A stretch of 64,000 bases of DNA from Mycolicibacterium arabiense (GTDB lineage Bacteria; Actinomycetota; Actinomycetes; Mycobacteriales; Mycobacteriaceae): NCBI RefSeq assembly GCF_010731815.2, contig NZ_AP022593.1, positions 434,001-498,000 of the forward strand, given 5' to 3'. The notes under the pieces are model-generated. The model did no database searches. It saw only the letters and a list, made by a program, of their open reading frames with translations, and was not told where the DNA came from. How positions within the stretch are numbered: position 1 is the stretch's first letter; each line of letters opens with the position of its first letter. The position numbers and the translations under genes are program-made. Of the stretch, positions 7,330 to 14,941 are shown piece by piece.

Positions 7330-8568
7330 TCAGCCGGCGCGGGCCGGTAGTGACTCCGACCGCGGCTCGTGGTCGGCGAGGTTCTGGAGCTTACCGGCGT
7401 TCGCTGAATCCTTCGCCAGGGTGGCGCGGGACGCCGGGACCGCCCTGACGTCGACCATGCGCCGCATCCACCGCCGCGCCGGTTCCTCGACCAGGTAATA
7501 CATCAGGCAGGCGACGGCCAGTGCCACGCCCAGGAGTCCCAGCAGGATCCAGATGCCTGCCGAACCGGACAGGGTCAGCTCGAACTGCTTGGCCGCCCAG
7601 ATCCACGCGTTGTGCACGATCTCGTGCACCATGTAGAGCCCGAACGACACCTGACCCAGGTAGACCATGACGCGCGTGGACAGCAGGCGTGGCAGCGTGC
7701 CTGCCCCGATCGCCAGCGTCACGACCAGCGGAACGAACAGCAGATCCACCAGTCCGCCGGCGTCGGGGATCCTCGGGTTCGGGTGGGCGTCGAAGTAGTA
7801 CAGCGCGCCGACGATGATGGCGATCAACGCGAGCGACGCACCGCCGGCCACGTGCCTGGTGCGCCTCGTCGGCCAGAGCTTGCGCACCGCTGCGCACGCC
7901 AGGGCACCCGCGGTGAACTGCATGACGATCCGCGGCAGCCAACTCCACGGCGTGTAGAACTCCCCCGACGCCAGCAGCAGCACCACAGGGGGCAGCGACG
8001 CCGCCATCGCGAGCACCAGCAGGCTGCGGGCCCGCGTCGCGCGTGCCACCCGGAAGACCACCAGGATCAGACCGCCGAACAGCAGGTAGGCCAGCCACTC
8101 CGCGCTGATCGACCACGCCGGCCCATCCCAGCTCGACCCGTCGAAGAACGGCTGGAACCACAGCTGCACGAGGAACAACTGGCGGAAGTAGCTGGTCGCG
8201 TTGAACTCGTCGACGCTCTCGGGCGGTACGTGCCCCACGTAGATGGTGAAGATGACCAGCAGGGCGGCGAGGTGGAGCGTGACCAGGTACACCGGCCACA
8301 CCCGGGCCAGCCGCAGCCACAGGAAGCGCACGGTGGCCTTGGTCGACCACGTGCGTCCCATCTTGTCCAGATAGTTCCACGTCAACACGAAGCCGCTGAG
8401 GATGAAGAACAGGTCGACGCCCTGGGCGCCACGATCCAGCACGGGCGACAGCGCCGACGAGAAACCCGGAGCAGCCTCGGCGAACAACGGGCGGAAGTGG
8501 AACAGCACCACCCAGACGGCGGCCACGATGCGAAGACCCGTCAGGGCCCTGATCTCACCGCCTCGCAC
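7330..8568 (-). CDS. acyltransferase-3 (OafA/YrhL-type) integral membrane protein
   Basis: 412 residues from a GTG at 8568 with GGAAGG 5 nt upstream. The N-terminus IRALTGLRIVAAVWVVLFHF is the AT3 signature with the catalytic-region His, followed by DLFFILSGFVLTW and about ten membrane helices. These proteins transfer acetyl or longer acyl groups from the cytosol to surface glycans or glycolipids. The basic C-terminal tail is cytosolic. Together with the SGNH gene 10 nt downstream it forms a two-gene unit, probably for O-acyl modification of a cell-envelope carbohydrate. The acceptor is not evident. The 250 bp between this gene and the plus-strand gene at 8819 hold both promoters and no convincing gene. 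Confidence 0.88.
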   Translation of the reverse strand: MRGGEIRALTGLRIVAAVWVVLFHFRPLFAEAAPGFSSALSPVLDRGAQGVDLFFILSGFVLTWNYLDKMGRTWSTKATVRFLWLRLARVWPVYLVTLHLAALLVIFTIYVGHVPPESVDEFNATSYFRQLFLVQLWFQPFFDGSSWDGPAWSISAEWLAYLLFGGLILVVFRVARATRARSLLVLAMAASLPPVVLLLASGEFYTPWSWLPRIVMQFTAGALACAAVRKLWPTRRTRHVAGGASLALIAIIVGALYYFDAHPNPRIPDAGGLVDLLFVPLVVTLAIGAGTLPRLLSTRVMVYLGQVSFGLYMVHEIVHNAWIWAAKQFELTLSGSAGIWILLGLLGVALAVACLMYYLVEEPARRWMRRMVDVRAVPASRATLAKDSANAGKLQNLADHEPRSESLPARAG

Positions 8569-8818
8569 GACGTCCTTCCCGTATGTCCTTCAGCCGTCTC
8601 TCTGCGGCCCGTTCGTCTCGTGTGCGCCTCGCGCCCCTGCGCCGGCCGTCCGGGCGGTCGACGAGACCTAGCAGCCGGCGGCACTGGCAGGGTAACAGCG
8701 GCGCGGGTCCGATCCGGGGACCCGAGACCTGTGAATGTCCCGTGCGCGCCCACGATCTCCACGCGATCTCCACACGGTCTCCATGCGAGGGCACCCCCGG
8801 CCCGCAGAAGCTCTTCAC

Positions 8819-9292
8819 ATGCAGAACAACAAGATTCGCGGTCCCGTCATCACCTTGGCCGCGGTAGCCGTACTGGGTGGCGGACTCTGGTGGGCCAACG
8901 CCGACCAGGACACCGGTACAGCACCCGCCCCATCGGCCGCGGCGGTCACCGCGCCCGCACCCAGCGCCACACCCAGCGCCGCACCGCCCGCTGCGCCGCC
9001 GCCGGTTCAGTTCCCGGCGTCGGCGGACTACGTCGGCCGCGTGCCCACCAAGGCCGAGACCATCGAGCTCGACATCGCCGTCGACGGAGCCACCGGCACC
9101 GCCTACGTCTGCGACGGGGCCGCGATCGAGGTCTGGCTGCGCGGCAGCGCCACCGACGGCGCCCTCGCGCTCGCCAACCCGGACGAGAGCAGCCGGATCC
9201 AGGCCAAGCTGGTCGGTGACGACCTCGCTGGCACGCTGTTCATCGGCGAACGCAAGTGGGACTTCACGGCCGCGCGCAAGGCCGTCGCGTGA
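8819..9292 (+). CDS. membrane-anchored Pro/Ala-linker protein with extracytoplasmic domain
   Basis: 157 residues from the ATG at 8819. A single membrane segment, GPVITLAAVAVLGGGLWW (about residues 8-25), is followed by a low-complexity Ala/Pro/Thr stretch to about residue 66 and then a compact domain of about 90 residues. That domain contains DYVGRVPTKAETIELDIAV, TAYVCDGAAIEVWLRG and GTLFIGERKWDFTA, a beta-rich pattern I do not recognise as a named family. The stop overlaps the GTG of the next gene (GTGA), so it is translationally coupled to the DUF6529-like protein and the Rieske gene. A link to their function is an inference. Confidence 0.7.
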   Translation: MQNNKIRGPVITLAAVAVLGGGLWWANADQDTGTAPAPSAAAVTAPAPSATPSAAPPAAPPPVQFPASADYVGRVPTKAETIELDIAVDGATGTAYVCDGAAIEVWLRGSATDGALALANPDESSRIQAKLVGDDLAGTLFIGERKWDFTAARKAVA

Positions 9293-9867
9293 CGACCAGC
9301 GAGTCACCGACCGTCGCCCGACCGGTGGCGTCGAGTCGCGGCGGGGTGGCCGTCGTCGTCGCGGTGCTGGCCGGATCCGCCGTGGCGGTGGCGATGGGCG
9401 TGTTCGGATCCGTCCACGACCCGCGCTTCTTCGCGATCAACGTCGCCGGCTTCTCCAGCGGTTCGGCCGTCAAGACCTGGACCGCATCGCTGTCCCTCGG
9501 CCTCGCGCTGTTCCAGTTCGGGTCGGCCTTCGCGATGTACGGGCTGCTCCGCAGGGGCCACATCCCCCGCTGGCTCGGCACGGCCCACGTCTGGTCGGGG
9601 CGGCTCGCGGTGCTGGCCAGCGTCCCGGTCGCCGTGCACTGCCTCTACGCGCTGGGCTTCCAGTCGACCGACGCCCGCGTGCTGTTCCACTCGCTGTTCG
9701 GCTGCTTCTTCTACGGCGTGTTCGTCACGAAGATGCTGCTGCTCACCCGAAGCGGGCTCCGGCCGTGGGTCATCCCCGTCGTCGGCGGGCTGACCTTCTT
9801 CGGTCTCGTCTTCATCTGGTTGACCTCCGCGCTCTGGTTCTTTCAGACCAGCGGCGTCACGCTGTAG
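9289..9867 (+). CDS. DUF6529-like polytopic membrane protein (possible haem-binding)
   Basis: 192 residues from the GTG at 9289, which overlaps the upstream stop by 4 nt. There is one N-terminal helix and four more hydrophobic helices. Histidines sit at regular places: H100 in TAHVWSGRL, H117 in VAVHCLYAL and H134 in LFHSLFGC, each 17 residues apart and in or near membrane helices, with H91 in the preceding loop. Such an arrangement is compatible with cytochrome b561-like haem binding, though no family motif proves it. The gene is followed by a Rieske lipoprotein gene, which supports a role in electron transfer across the membrane. I recognise the family only as a DUF6529-type domain. Confidence 0.7.
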   Translation: MTTSESPTVARPVASSRGGVAVVVAVLAGSAVAVAMGVFGSVHDPRFFAINVAGFSSGSAVKTWTASLSLGLALFQFGSAFAMYGLLRRGHIPRWLGTAHVWSGRLAVLASVPVAVHCLYALGFQSTDARVLFHSLFGCFFYGVFVTKMLLLTRSGLRPWVIPVVGGLTFFGLVFIWLTSALWFFQTSGVTL

Positions 9868-9930
9868 ACCAGCCCACCACTGTTGCCCATCATCACGACC
9901 CGTCACCACCGAACCAAGGAGCGTCCGCCC

Positions 9931-10350
9931 GTGCCCGTCGAACTCACCCCACCATCGAGGCGCACCGTCCTGGCGTGCGCCGGCCTCGGCATCGCCGCCA
10001 CGACCCTCACCGCCTGCAGCACCTACGGCGACAAGCCACAGCCGCAGTCGGCAGCGCCGAACGGCGGTGCCCCCGCGGCGCTGGCGGCCACGGCCGACGT
10101 GCCGGTCGGCTCGGGCGTCATCCTCGACGACGTCGTGCTGACCCAACCGACCGCCGGAGTCTTCAGGGCGTTCTCGGTCCGCTGCCCGCATGCAGGGTGC
10201 TCGGTATCCGAGATCACCGATGGCAACATCGTCTGCCCGTGCCACGGCAGCCGCTTCGACCTCGAGGGCGCGGTCGTCAACGGCCCGGCCGCGTCGGCAC
10301 TGTCACCCAAGGCCGTGACCGTGCAGGGCGACTCGATCGTCGAGGGCTAG
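9931..10350 (+). CDS. Tat-exported Rieske [2Fe-2S] lipoprotein
   Basis: 139 residues from the GTG at 9931, supported by AAGGAG 10 nt upstream. The N-terminus has a twin-arginine motif (SRRTVLACAG), a hydrophobic core and a lipobox LTAC, so the folded protein should be exported by Tat and lipid-anchored outside. Both Rieske boxes are complete: CPHAGC and CPCHGS. These provide the Cys2-His2 cluster ligands and the disulfide pair typical of high-potential Rieske centres. It is not part of a bc1 complex here. With the upstream polytopic and anchored proteins it may form a small extracytoplasmic electron-transfer unit. Its stop directly abuts the GTG of the phosphodiesterase gene. Confidence 0.9.
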   Translation: MPVELTPPSRRTVLACAGLGIAATTLTACSTYGDKPQPQSAAPNGGAPAALAATADVPVGSGVILDDVVLTQPTAGVFRAFSVRCPHAGCSVSEITDGNIVCPCHGSRFDLEGAVVNGPAASALSPKAVTVQGDSIVEG

Positions 10351-11496
10351 GTGTCCCACCCCTCGCCCGACGCCCACCTGCCCCACCTCGCCGACGTGGT
10401 GCCCGCCGTGCTCACCGCGATGGGCGCCACCGGGTTCCGCAGCGAGATCGCACTACCCGCCGACGTCACCGGTGCCTGCGTACTGCTGATCGACGGACTC
10501 GGAGCCGACCTGCTCGACGCCCACGCCGCCGACGCCCCCGTCATGTCGGGCATGCGGGGTCGCACCCTGGGCGTCGGGTTCCCCTCGACGACCGCCGCGG
10601 GGCTGGCCGCGGTGGGCACCGGCCGCCGGTCCGGTGAACACGGCATGGTCGGCTACACCTTCCGGCTGCCCGACACCGGCGTCGTCAACGCCTTGACCTG
10701 GCGCGAGCACCCATGGGGCGAGGACCTGCGTGAGCGGGCGAAACCCGAACGCGTGCAACCTCGTTCGACGAACTTCGAACGCGCGGCGACGGCGGGCGTT
10801 CGGGTCCGGGTGGTCTCCGACGCCCGGTTCGCCGACTCCGGGCTGACGCGCGCGGTCCTGCGCGGTGGCCGGTACGTCGGCGTCCACGCCATGGGCGATC
10901 TCGCGGCGACCGTGCGCTCCACGGTCGCAGCCGGCGGTTTCTGCTACGGCTACCACGCCGACCTCGACATGCTCGGCCACCTGCACGGTCCCGGCTCCGA
11001 CGCGTGGCGGATGCAGCTGCGCCAGGTCGACCGTCTCGTCGAGTCGGTGGTCGACGGGCTACCACCGGGCGGCCTGCTCGCAGTCGTCGCCGACCACGGC
11101 ATGGTCGGCGTCGACGCGGCCGACGCGGTCGACGTCGACGCCTCCCCCGCGCTGCTCGACGGCGTGCTCGACGTCGGCGGCGAGGCGCGGGCGCGGCACC
11201 TCTACGTCCGCGACGGCGCGGTCGACAGCGTCCTCGACACCTGGCGGTCGACCCTGGCAGATAAGGCCTGGGTGGTCACCCGCGACGAGGCCATCGCGGC
11301 AGGGTGGTTCGGGCCGAAGGTGACCGACGACGTCCGCTCACGCATCGGCGACGTGATCGCCGCGGCCTCGGGCCAGGCCACGCTCGTTCGGCGCGCCACC
11401 GAGCCCGTCGAATCCGCGTTCCTCGGACACCACGGGTCGCTGACCGCCGCAGAGCAGCGCGTCCCCCTCCTGCTGGCACACCGGGACCTCGGTTAA
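10351..11496 (+). CDS. alkaline-phosphatase-superfamily nucleotide pyrophosphatase/phosphodiesterase
   Basis: 381 residues; the GTG start follows the preceding stop without a gap. Superfamily landmarks: VLLIDGLGADLL with the first metal Asp, GFPSTTAAGLAAVGTG with the nucleophile Thr, YHADLDMLGHLHGPGS with metal Asp and His, and VVADHGMVG with the Asp-His pair. This is the NPP-type arrangement, hydrolysing a phosphodiester or phosphonate bond. No signal peptide is seen, so it is probably cytosolic despite its exported neighbours. Whether the abutting start reflects functional linkage to the Rieske set or only operon packing is unclear. Confidence 0.87.
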   Translation: MSHPSPDAHLPHLADVVPAVLTAMGATGFRSEIALPADVTGACVLLIDGLGADLLDAHAADAPVMSGMRGRTLGVGFPSTTAAGLAAVGTGRRSGEHGMVGYTFRLPDTGVVNALTWREHPWGEDLRERAKPERVQPRSTNFERAATAGVRVRVVSDARFADSGLTRAVLRGGRYVGVHAMGDLAATVRSTVAAGGFCYGYHADLDMLGHLHGPGSDAWRMQLRQVDRLVESVVDGLPPGGLLAVVADHGMVGVDAADAVDVDASPALLDGVLDVGGEARARHLYVRDGAVDSVLDTWRSTLADKAWVVTRDEAIAAGWFGPKVTDDVRSRIGDVIAAASGQATLVRRATEPVESAFLGHHGSLTAAEQRVPLLLAHRDLG

Positions 11497-11507
11497 CGTC
11501 ATCGCCC

Positions 11508-12254
11508 GTGATCGTGCTGTTGCCGCCGTCGGAGACCAAGCGCGCCGGCGGCGACGGCCCACCCCTGCGTCTCGACGCGTTGGGCGCGCCCGAGCTGGGA
11601 CCGGTGCGCGCGACGCTGGTCGACGAGTTGGTCGCCCTGGCGGCCGACCGGCCCGCCAGCCGTCGGGCGTTGGGCATCTCCGCCTCGCAGGACGCCGAGA
11701 TCGACCGCAACGCACACCTGCTCGCGTCGCCGACCATGCCTGCGATCCACCGCTACACCGGCGTGCTGTACGACGCCCTCGACGTGGAGTCGCTCAAGGG
11801 TGCCGCGGCCGTGCGGGCACGGGCACGGCTCGCGATCGGCTCGGCGCTGTTCGGACTGTTGCGCGCCGACGACGCGATCCCGGCCTACCGGCTGTCGGCG
11901 GGGTCCAAGCTGCCCGGTGGCGGAACCATGGCCGCCCGCTGGAAGCCGGTGCTCGAACCCGTGCTCGCCGCGCTGGCCCGCGACGAACTCGTCGTCGACC
12001 TCCGGTCGGGCGCCTACGCCTCGCTGGGGCGGGTGCCGGGAGCGGTGGACGTCGACGTCGTGTCGGAGCGGCCCGACGGCAGCCGCGCCGTGGTGAGCCA
12101 CTTCAACAAGGCGCACAAGGGGCGGCTGGCCCGCGCCCTGGTTGCTTCGCGGGCCGAACCGGACGACGCCGGACGCGTCGCGGCCGTCGCCCGCCGGGTC
12201 GGCATGGCCGTCGAACGCAGCGGCAACGCGCTGACGGTCGTCGTACCCGCGTAG
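11508..12254 (+). CDS. yaaA: YaaA (UPF0246) peroxide-stress family protein
   Basis: 248 residues from a GTG at 11508, chosen because the family begins with a short hydrophobic strand followed by PPSETK. The motifs LLPPSETKRAGGD near the N-terminus, YTGVLYDAL, LFGLLRADDAIPAYRLSAGSKL, DLRSGAY and the C-terminal HFNKAHKGRLARAL are all typical of YaaA. In E. coli the protein limits intracellular free iron and oxidative damage and binds DNA; the biochemical mechanism is not settled. The gene starts 11 nt after the phosphodiesterase stop and ends the plus-strand cluster. A 13-bp inverted repeat lies in the convergent gap that follows. Confidence 0.9.
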   Translation: MIVLLPPSETKRAGGDGPPLRLDALGAPELGPVRATLVDELVALAADRPASRRALGISASQDAEIDRNAHLLASPTMPAIHRYTGVLYDALDVESLKGAAAVRARARLAIGSALFGLLRADDAIPAYRLSAGSKLPGGGTMAARWKPVLEPVLAALARDELVVDLRSGAYASLGRVPGAVDVDVVSERPDGSRAVVSHFNKAHKGRLARALVASRAEPDDAGRVAAVARRVGMAVERSGNALTVVVPA

Positions 12255-12271
12255 GCCGCGAGATTTCTCCG

Positions 12272-12331
12272 GCGAGCGTGCGTGTCTGCGGCCGACACGC
12301 CGGGCCGGAGCGCGAGTTCACGCACGCTCGC
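12272..12331. repeat. 13-bp inverted repeat between convergent genes
   Basis: The arm GCGAGCGTGCGTG (12272-12284) is perfectly complementary to CACGCACGCTCGC (12319-12331). A smaller hairpin with arms GTGTC and GACAC lies just inside the left arm. It fills most of the 97-bp gap between the convergent yaaA and nitroreductase genes, so it could serve as a bidirectional transcription terminator. No U-tract follows. The arm sequence resembles palindromes I recall between genes in environmental mycobacteria; a genome-wide copy count would decide whether it is a dispersed repeat. Confidence 0.6.
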
Positions 12332-12351
12332 GGGTAATGCCGTCAGCCGAT

Positions 12352-12993
12352 CTAGGTGATGCCGGGCGCCGGCGCGTCCCACCGGTCGGCGTTGACCGCC
12401 GTCTGCCACGGCCGCCTGCGCACCGGGCCGTGCCTGCCCTTGGGCCAGCCGACCACCACGTGCCCGGCGAGCATCCAGTCCTCCGGCACCCCGATTGCGT
12501 CGCGCAGCAGGGGCTCGCCGCCGTAGGAGGCCCAGCTGGTCAGGCAGGCGCCGAGACCCTGTGCGCGGGCTGCCAGCAGGAAGTTCTGCATCGCCGGGAA
12601 GATCGATCCGCCGAGCAGCATGTCCGACGCCAGACGCAGACGCCGTTGCACGAACAGCACCGACGTGAACTCGCCCGCCCGATCGTGCAGTTCGTAGGTG
12701 GCCCTGTCGTTGCGGGCGCGGTGGGAGTCGTCGTCGGCGGCGGGCCGCGTCAGGCTGTACGCCTCCTCGATCACCGTGAGCGCCTGACTCGCCGCCTGCG
12801 CCACGACCGCGCGCTGCTCGGGTGACCGCAGCACGACGAACCGCCACGCCTGCGCGTTGGCCCCCGAAGGCGCCCAGGTGGCGGCCTCGAGACAGCGTCC
12901 GAGGACGTCGTCGCCGACCGGTTCGTCGGTGAACCGCCGGATGGTCCGCGCGGTCGACATGACCTCCCAGACGTCCGCCACCAGGTCGGCCAT
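12352..12993 (-). CDS. nitroreductase-family flavoprotein
   Basis: 213 residues starting at the ATG at 12993. The nitroreductase fold is shown by ARTIRRFTDEPVGDDVLGRCLEAATWAPSGANAQAWRFVV at the N-terminus (FMN phosphate and isoalloxazine contacts) and by LLAARAQGLGACLTSW near residue 150. Members use NAD(P)H and FMN to reduce nitroaromatics, quinones or enones in the cytosol. The gene follows the VOC gene on the same strand. The stretch containing its start is a 14-nt tandem repeat that duplicates the start codon, with two closed three-codon mini-ORFs just upstream. These could lower or tune translation. Confidence 0.85.
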   Translation of the reverse strand: MADLVADVWEVMSTARTIRRFTDEPVGDDVLGRCLEAATWAPSGANAQAWRFVVLRSPEQRAVVAQAASQALTVIEEAYSLTRPAADDDSHRARNDRATYELHDRAGEFTSVLFVQRRLRLASDMLLGGSIFPAMQNFLLAARAQGLGACLTSWASYGGEPLLRDAIGVPEDWMLAGHVVVGWPKGRHGPVRRRPWQTAVNADRWDAPAPGIT

Positions 12994-13030
12994 CTTCAGT
13001 CGCCCATCTTCAGTCGGCCATCGTCAGAGC
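12989..13030 (-). repeat. 14-nt tandem repeat duplicating the nitroreductase start region
   Basis: Three units with a period of 14 nt, plus-strand consensus SCCATCTTCAGTCG; the third, over the VOC stop, has diverged. Read on the minus strand each unit carries an ATG. The first two open ATG-GCC-GAC-TGA (from 13021) and ATG-GGC-GAC-TGA (from 13007) and stop after three codons. The third (12993) reads ATG-GCC-GAC-CTG and continues as the nitroreductase. Confidence 0.8.
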
Positions 13031-13431
13031 GTTCCGAACAGCTCGATCGAATTGCCATCGGGATCGGCGACGAACATCCAGCCCATCCCGGGCACCGGCG
13101 CGAACTCCGTCGGCGGCTCGACGACCTCGTGCCCGGCGGCCTCGAACGCCTCGGCGGCCGCCCGGAGTCCGTTGATGCCGATCGTGAAGTACCGCAGCCC
13201 CGCCTGGGCATGGCCACCGCCCGGTGCCACCGGTGCCGCAGGCGGTGAGTCGTACGTGACGAGCTTTAGCACACTGGCGCCCAGCACGTACCGCCGCTGT
13301 CTGCCCCCGACGAACTCGATGTCGCCCTGCGATTCCAGGCCGAGGAAGCCCTCGTAGAAGGCGACCATCGCATCGAGGTCGGTGGTCACCAACCCGATCT
13401 CGACGGTGGGGCTGAGCAGTTCGAATCTCAC
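13024..13431 (-). CDS. VOC-family (glyoxalase/bleomycin-resistance-like) protein
   Basis: 135 residues from a GTG at 13431. The paired beta-alpha-beta-beta-beta units of the vicinal oxygen chelate fold are visible: VEIGLVTTDLDAMVAFYEGFLGLE at the start and LRYFTIGINGLRAAAEAFEAAGHEVV in the middle, then GMGWMFVADPDGNSIELFG with the usual terminal Glu. Members are metal-dependent lyases or dioxygenases, or binding proteins. The function of this one is not evident. It is the first gene of a two-gene leftward unit with the nitroreductase; the 30-bp gap is made of a tandem repeat. Confidence 0.82.
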   Translation of the reverse strand: MRFELLSPTVEIGLVTTDLDAMVAFYEGFLGLESQGDIEFVGGRQRRYVLGASVLKLVTYDSPPAAPVAPGGGHAQAGLRYFTIGINGLRAAAEAFEAAGHEVVEPPTEFAPVPGMGWMFVADPDGNSIELFGTL

Positions 13432-13481
13432 GAGGCGGGAGCCTAGCCGGTCGGCTGCGGGCGACCGTATCCTCTGACCCC

Positions 13482-13721
13482 GTGAAGACGTTTTGGCGCT
13501 ACGTCCAGATCCAGGCGTTCGTCTTCGTCTGCGGCATCGTGGGGCCGATCTTCCTGATCGGGTTCTTCGCCAGCCAACCCGACCCGTCGTTGAAGTGGAT
13601 GTACTGGTGGGGGCTGTTCATCACCGCCGCCGACGTGCTGATAGCCCTCGGCCTGGCGTCGGCCACCGACGGCAGGAGGTCGGTGAAGACGCGCACCAAG
13701 AAGGTCATCGAGGGCGACTGA
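13482..13721 (+). CDS. small two-helix membrane protein
   Basis: 79 residues from a GTG at 13482. Two hydrophobic helices, about IQAFVFVCGIVGPIFLIGFF and MYWWGLFITAADVLIALGLA, are joined by a short polar loop (ASQPDPSLK). A basic C-terminal tail (KTRTKKVIEG) is probably cytosolic. No named family is recognised. It is divergent from the VOC gene and ends about 45 bp before the manganese riboswitch of terC. Confidence 0.6.
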   Translation: MKTFWRYVQIQAFVFVCGIVGPIFLIGFFASQPDPSLKWMYWWGLFITAADVLIALGLASATDGRRSVKTRTKKVIEGD

Positions 13722-13768
13722 CGTCGGCTGCCCGATTTCCCGGCGCCCTGATCGTCTGACAGACTGTG

Positions 13769-13869
13769 CGCCGAGGGGAGTATTCCTTCGCCGCGGTGTC
13801 GTCATCACGTCGTTCATGGTTGACCGGCCGGTGCCGTGGGCCGCGATGCGCGGCGGCAGAGACCTCGGC
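13769..13869 (+). ncRNA. yybP-ykoY-type manganese riboswitch
   Basis: The 5' side reads GCCGAGG followed by GGAGTATT, and the 3' side reads GGCAGAGACCTCGGC, so GCCGAGG (13770-13776) and CCTCGGC (13863-13869) close the P1 helix. The unpaired GGGGAGTA after P1 and the GCAGAGACCT block before its 3' strand are the conserved features of yybP-ykoY RNAs, and a GC-rich hairpin fills the middle. Known members bind Mn2+ and switch on Mn exporters, commonly TerC-family proteins, and the next gene is terC. The terC Shine-Dalgarno (GGAGGA) starts 16 nt after P1, compatible with translational or transcriptional control. Confidence 0.85.
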
Positions 13870-13894
13870 CGTTTCGTCACGTCCGGAGGAACTT

Positions 13895-14941
13895 TTGAAC
13901 GTATCCAGCATCGAGTGGATCATCACGCTCAGCGTGACGGTCGCCGTCCTGCTGTTCGACGTGGTGATGATCGCCCGCCGACCCCACGAACCCACACTGC
14001 GCGAATGCGCGATCGCCCTGTCGGTGTACGTGGGCGCCGCAGTCGCCTTCGGCCTGTGGATCTGGTTCTTCCACGGCAGCGACTTCGGCATCGAGTTCTA
14101 TGCCGGCTGGCTGACGGAGTACAGCCTCTCGGTCGACAACCTGTTCATCTTCCTGATCATCATGGCCAGCTTCAACGTGCCGAAGAAGTACCAGCAGGAA
14201 GCCCTCATGGTGGGCATCATCCTGGCGCTGATCTTCCGCGGCATCTTCATCGCCCTCGGCGCGGTGGCCATCAACCAGTTCTCCTGGATCTTCTACATCT
14301 TCGGCGCGTTCCTCGTGTACACCGCCGTCGGCCTGGTCCGCGACAGCGACCACGACGACGACGGTGACAACGCCGTGGTGAAGTTCGCCCGCACCCACTT
14401 CACGCTCACCGACAAGTGGGACGGGCTGCGGCTGTGGATCAAGGAGGACGGCAAGCGTCTGATGACGCCGATGTTCCTCGTCATCGTGTCGCTCGGCACC
14501 ACCGACCTGCTGTTCGCCCTGGACTCGATCCCCGCGATCTACGGCCTGACGCAGGAGCCCTACCTCGTCTTCACCGCGAACGTCTTCGCGCTGATGGGCC
14601 TGCGCCAGCTCTACTTCCTGCTGGGCGGCCTGCTCAAGCGTCTGGTCTACCTGTCCTACGGGCTCGCGTTCATCCTGGCGTTCATCGGCGTCAAGCTGGT
14701 GCTGCACGCGCTGCACGAGAACGAGCTGCCGTTCATCAACGGCGGCGAGCACGTCGCGGTGCCCGAGATCCCCACGCTGGCCAGCCTCGGGGTCATCATC
14801 GTCACGCTGGCGATCACGACCGCCGCCAGCCTGTGGAAGACGCGCAAGGACGACAAGGCGGCAGACGCCGAGGACGCGGCACCGGACACCACCTCCGCGG
14901 CGACGCCCGAGCCCAGCAAGCCCACCTCGGACCCCAGCTAG
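13895..14941 (+). CDS. TerC-family membrane protein (probable manganese exporter)
   Basis: 348 residues from a TTG at 13895, chosen because GGAGG lies 5 nt upstream; reading from further upstream would translate the riboswitch. The family's acidic membrane motifs are present: [16 protein letters not shown] in the third helix and [17 protein letters not shown] in the central one. About nine helices are predicted, followed by a soluble acidic tail of about 35 residues ([12 protein letters not shown]...). TerC/Alx proteins export Mn2+ and have been linked to metalation of secreted proteins. The riboswitch upstream supports Mn control. The stop codon overlaps the GTG of the following pseudogene by one base. 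Confidence 0.9.
   Translation: MNVSSIEWIITLSVTVAVLLFDVVMIARRPHEPTLRECAIALSVYVGAAVAFGLWIWFFHGSDFGIEFYAGWLTEYSLSVDNLFIFLIIMASFNVPKKYQQEALMVGIILALIFRGIFIALGAVAINQFSWIFYIFGAFLVYTAVGLVRDSDHDDDGDNAVVKFARTHFTLTDKWDGLRLWIKEDGKRLMTPMFLVIVSLGTTDLLFALDSIPAIYGLTQEPYLVFTANVFALMGLRQLYFLLGGLLKRLVYLSYGLAFILAFIGVKLVLHALHENELPFINGGEHVAVPEIPTLASLGVIIVTLAITTAASLWKTRKDDKAADAEDAAPDTTSAATPEPSKPTSDPS

Noticed and set aside
8583..8867. Plus-strand ORF in the gap before the anchored linker protein
   Set aside because: Arg/Ser/Pro-rich with no homology or ribosome site; typical of non-coding GC-rich sequence.
13766..13894. In-frame extension of terC to a start at 13766
   Set aside because: The extension would translate the riboswitch, and the TTG at 13895 has GGAGG at 5-nt spacing and matches the family's length.
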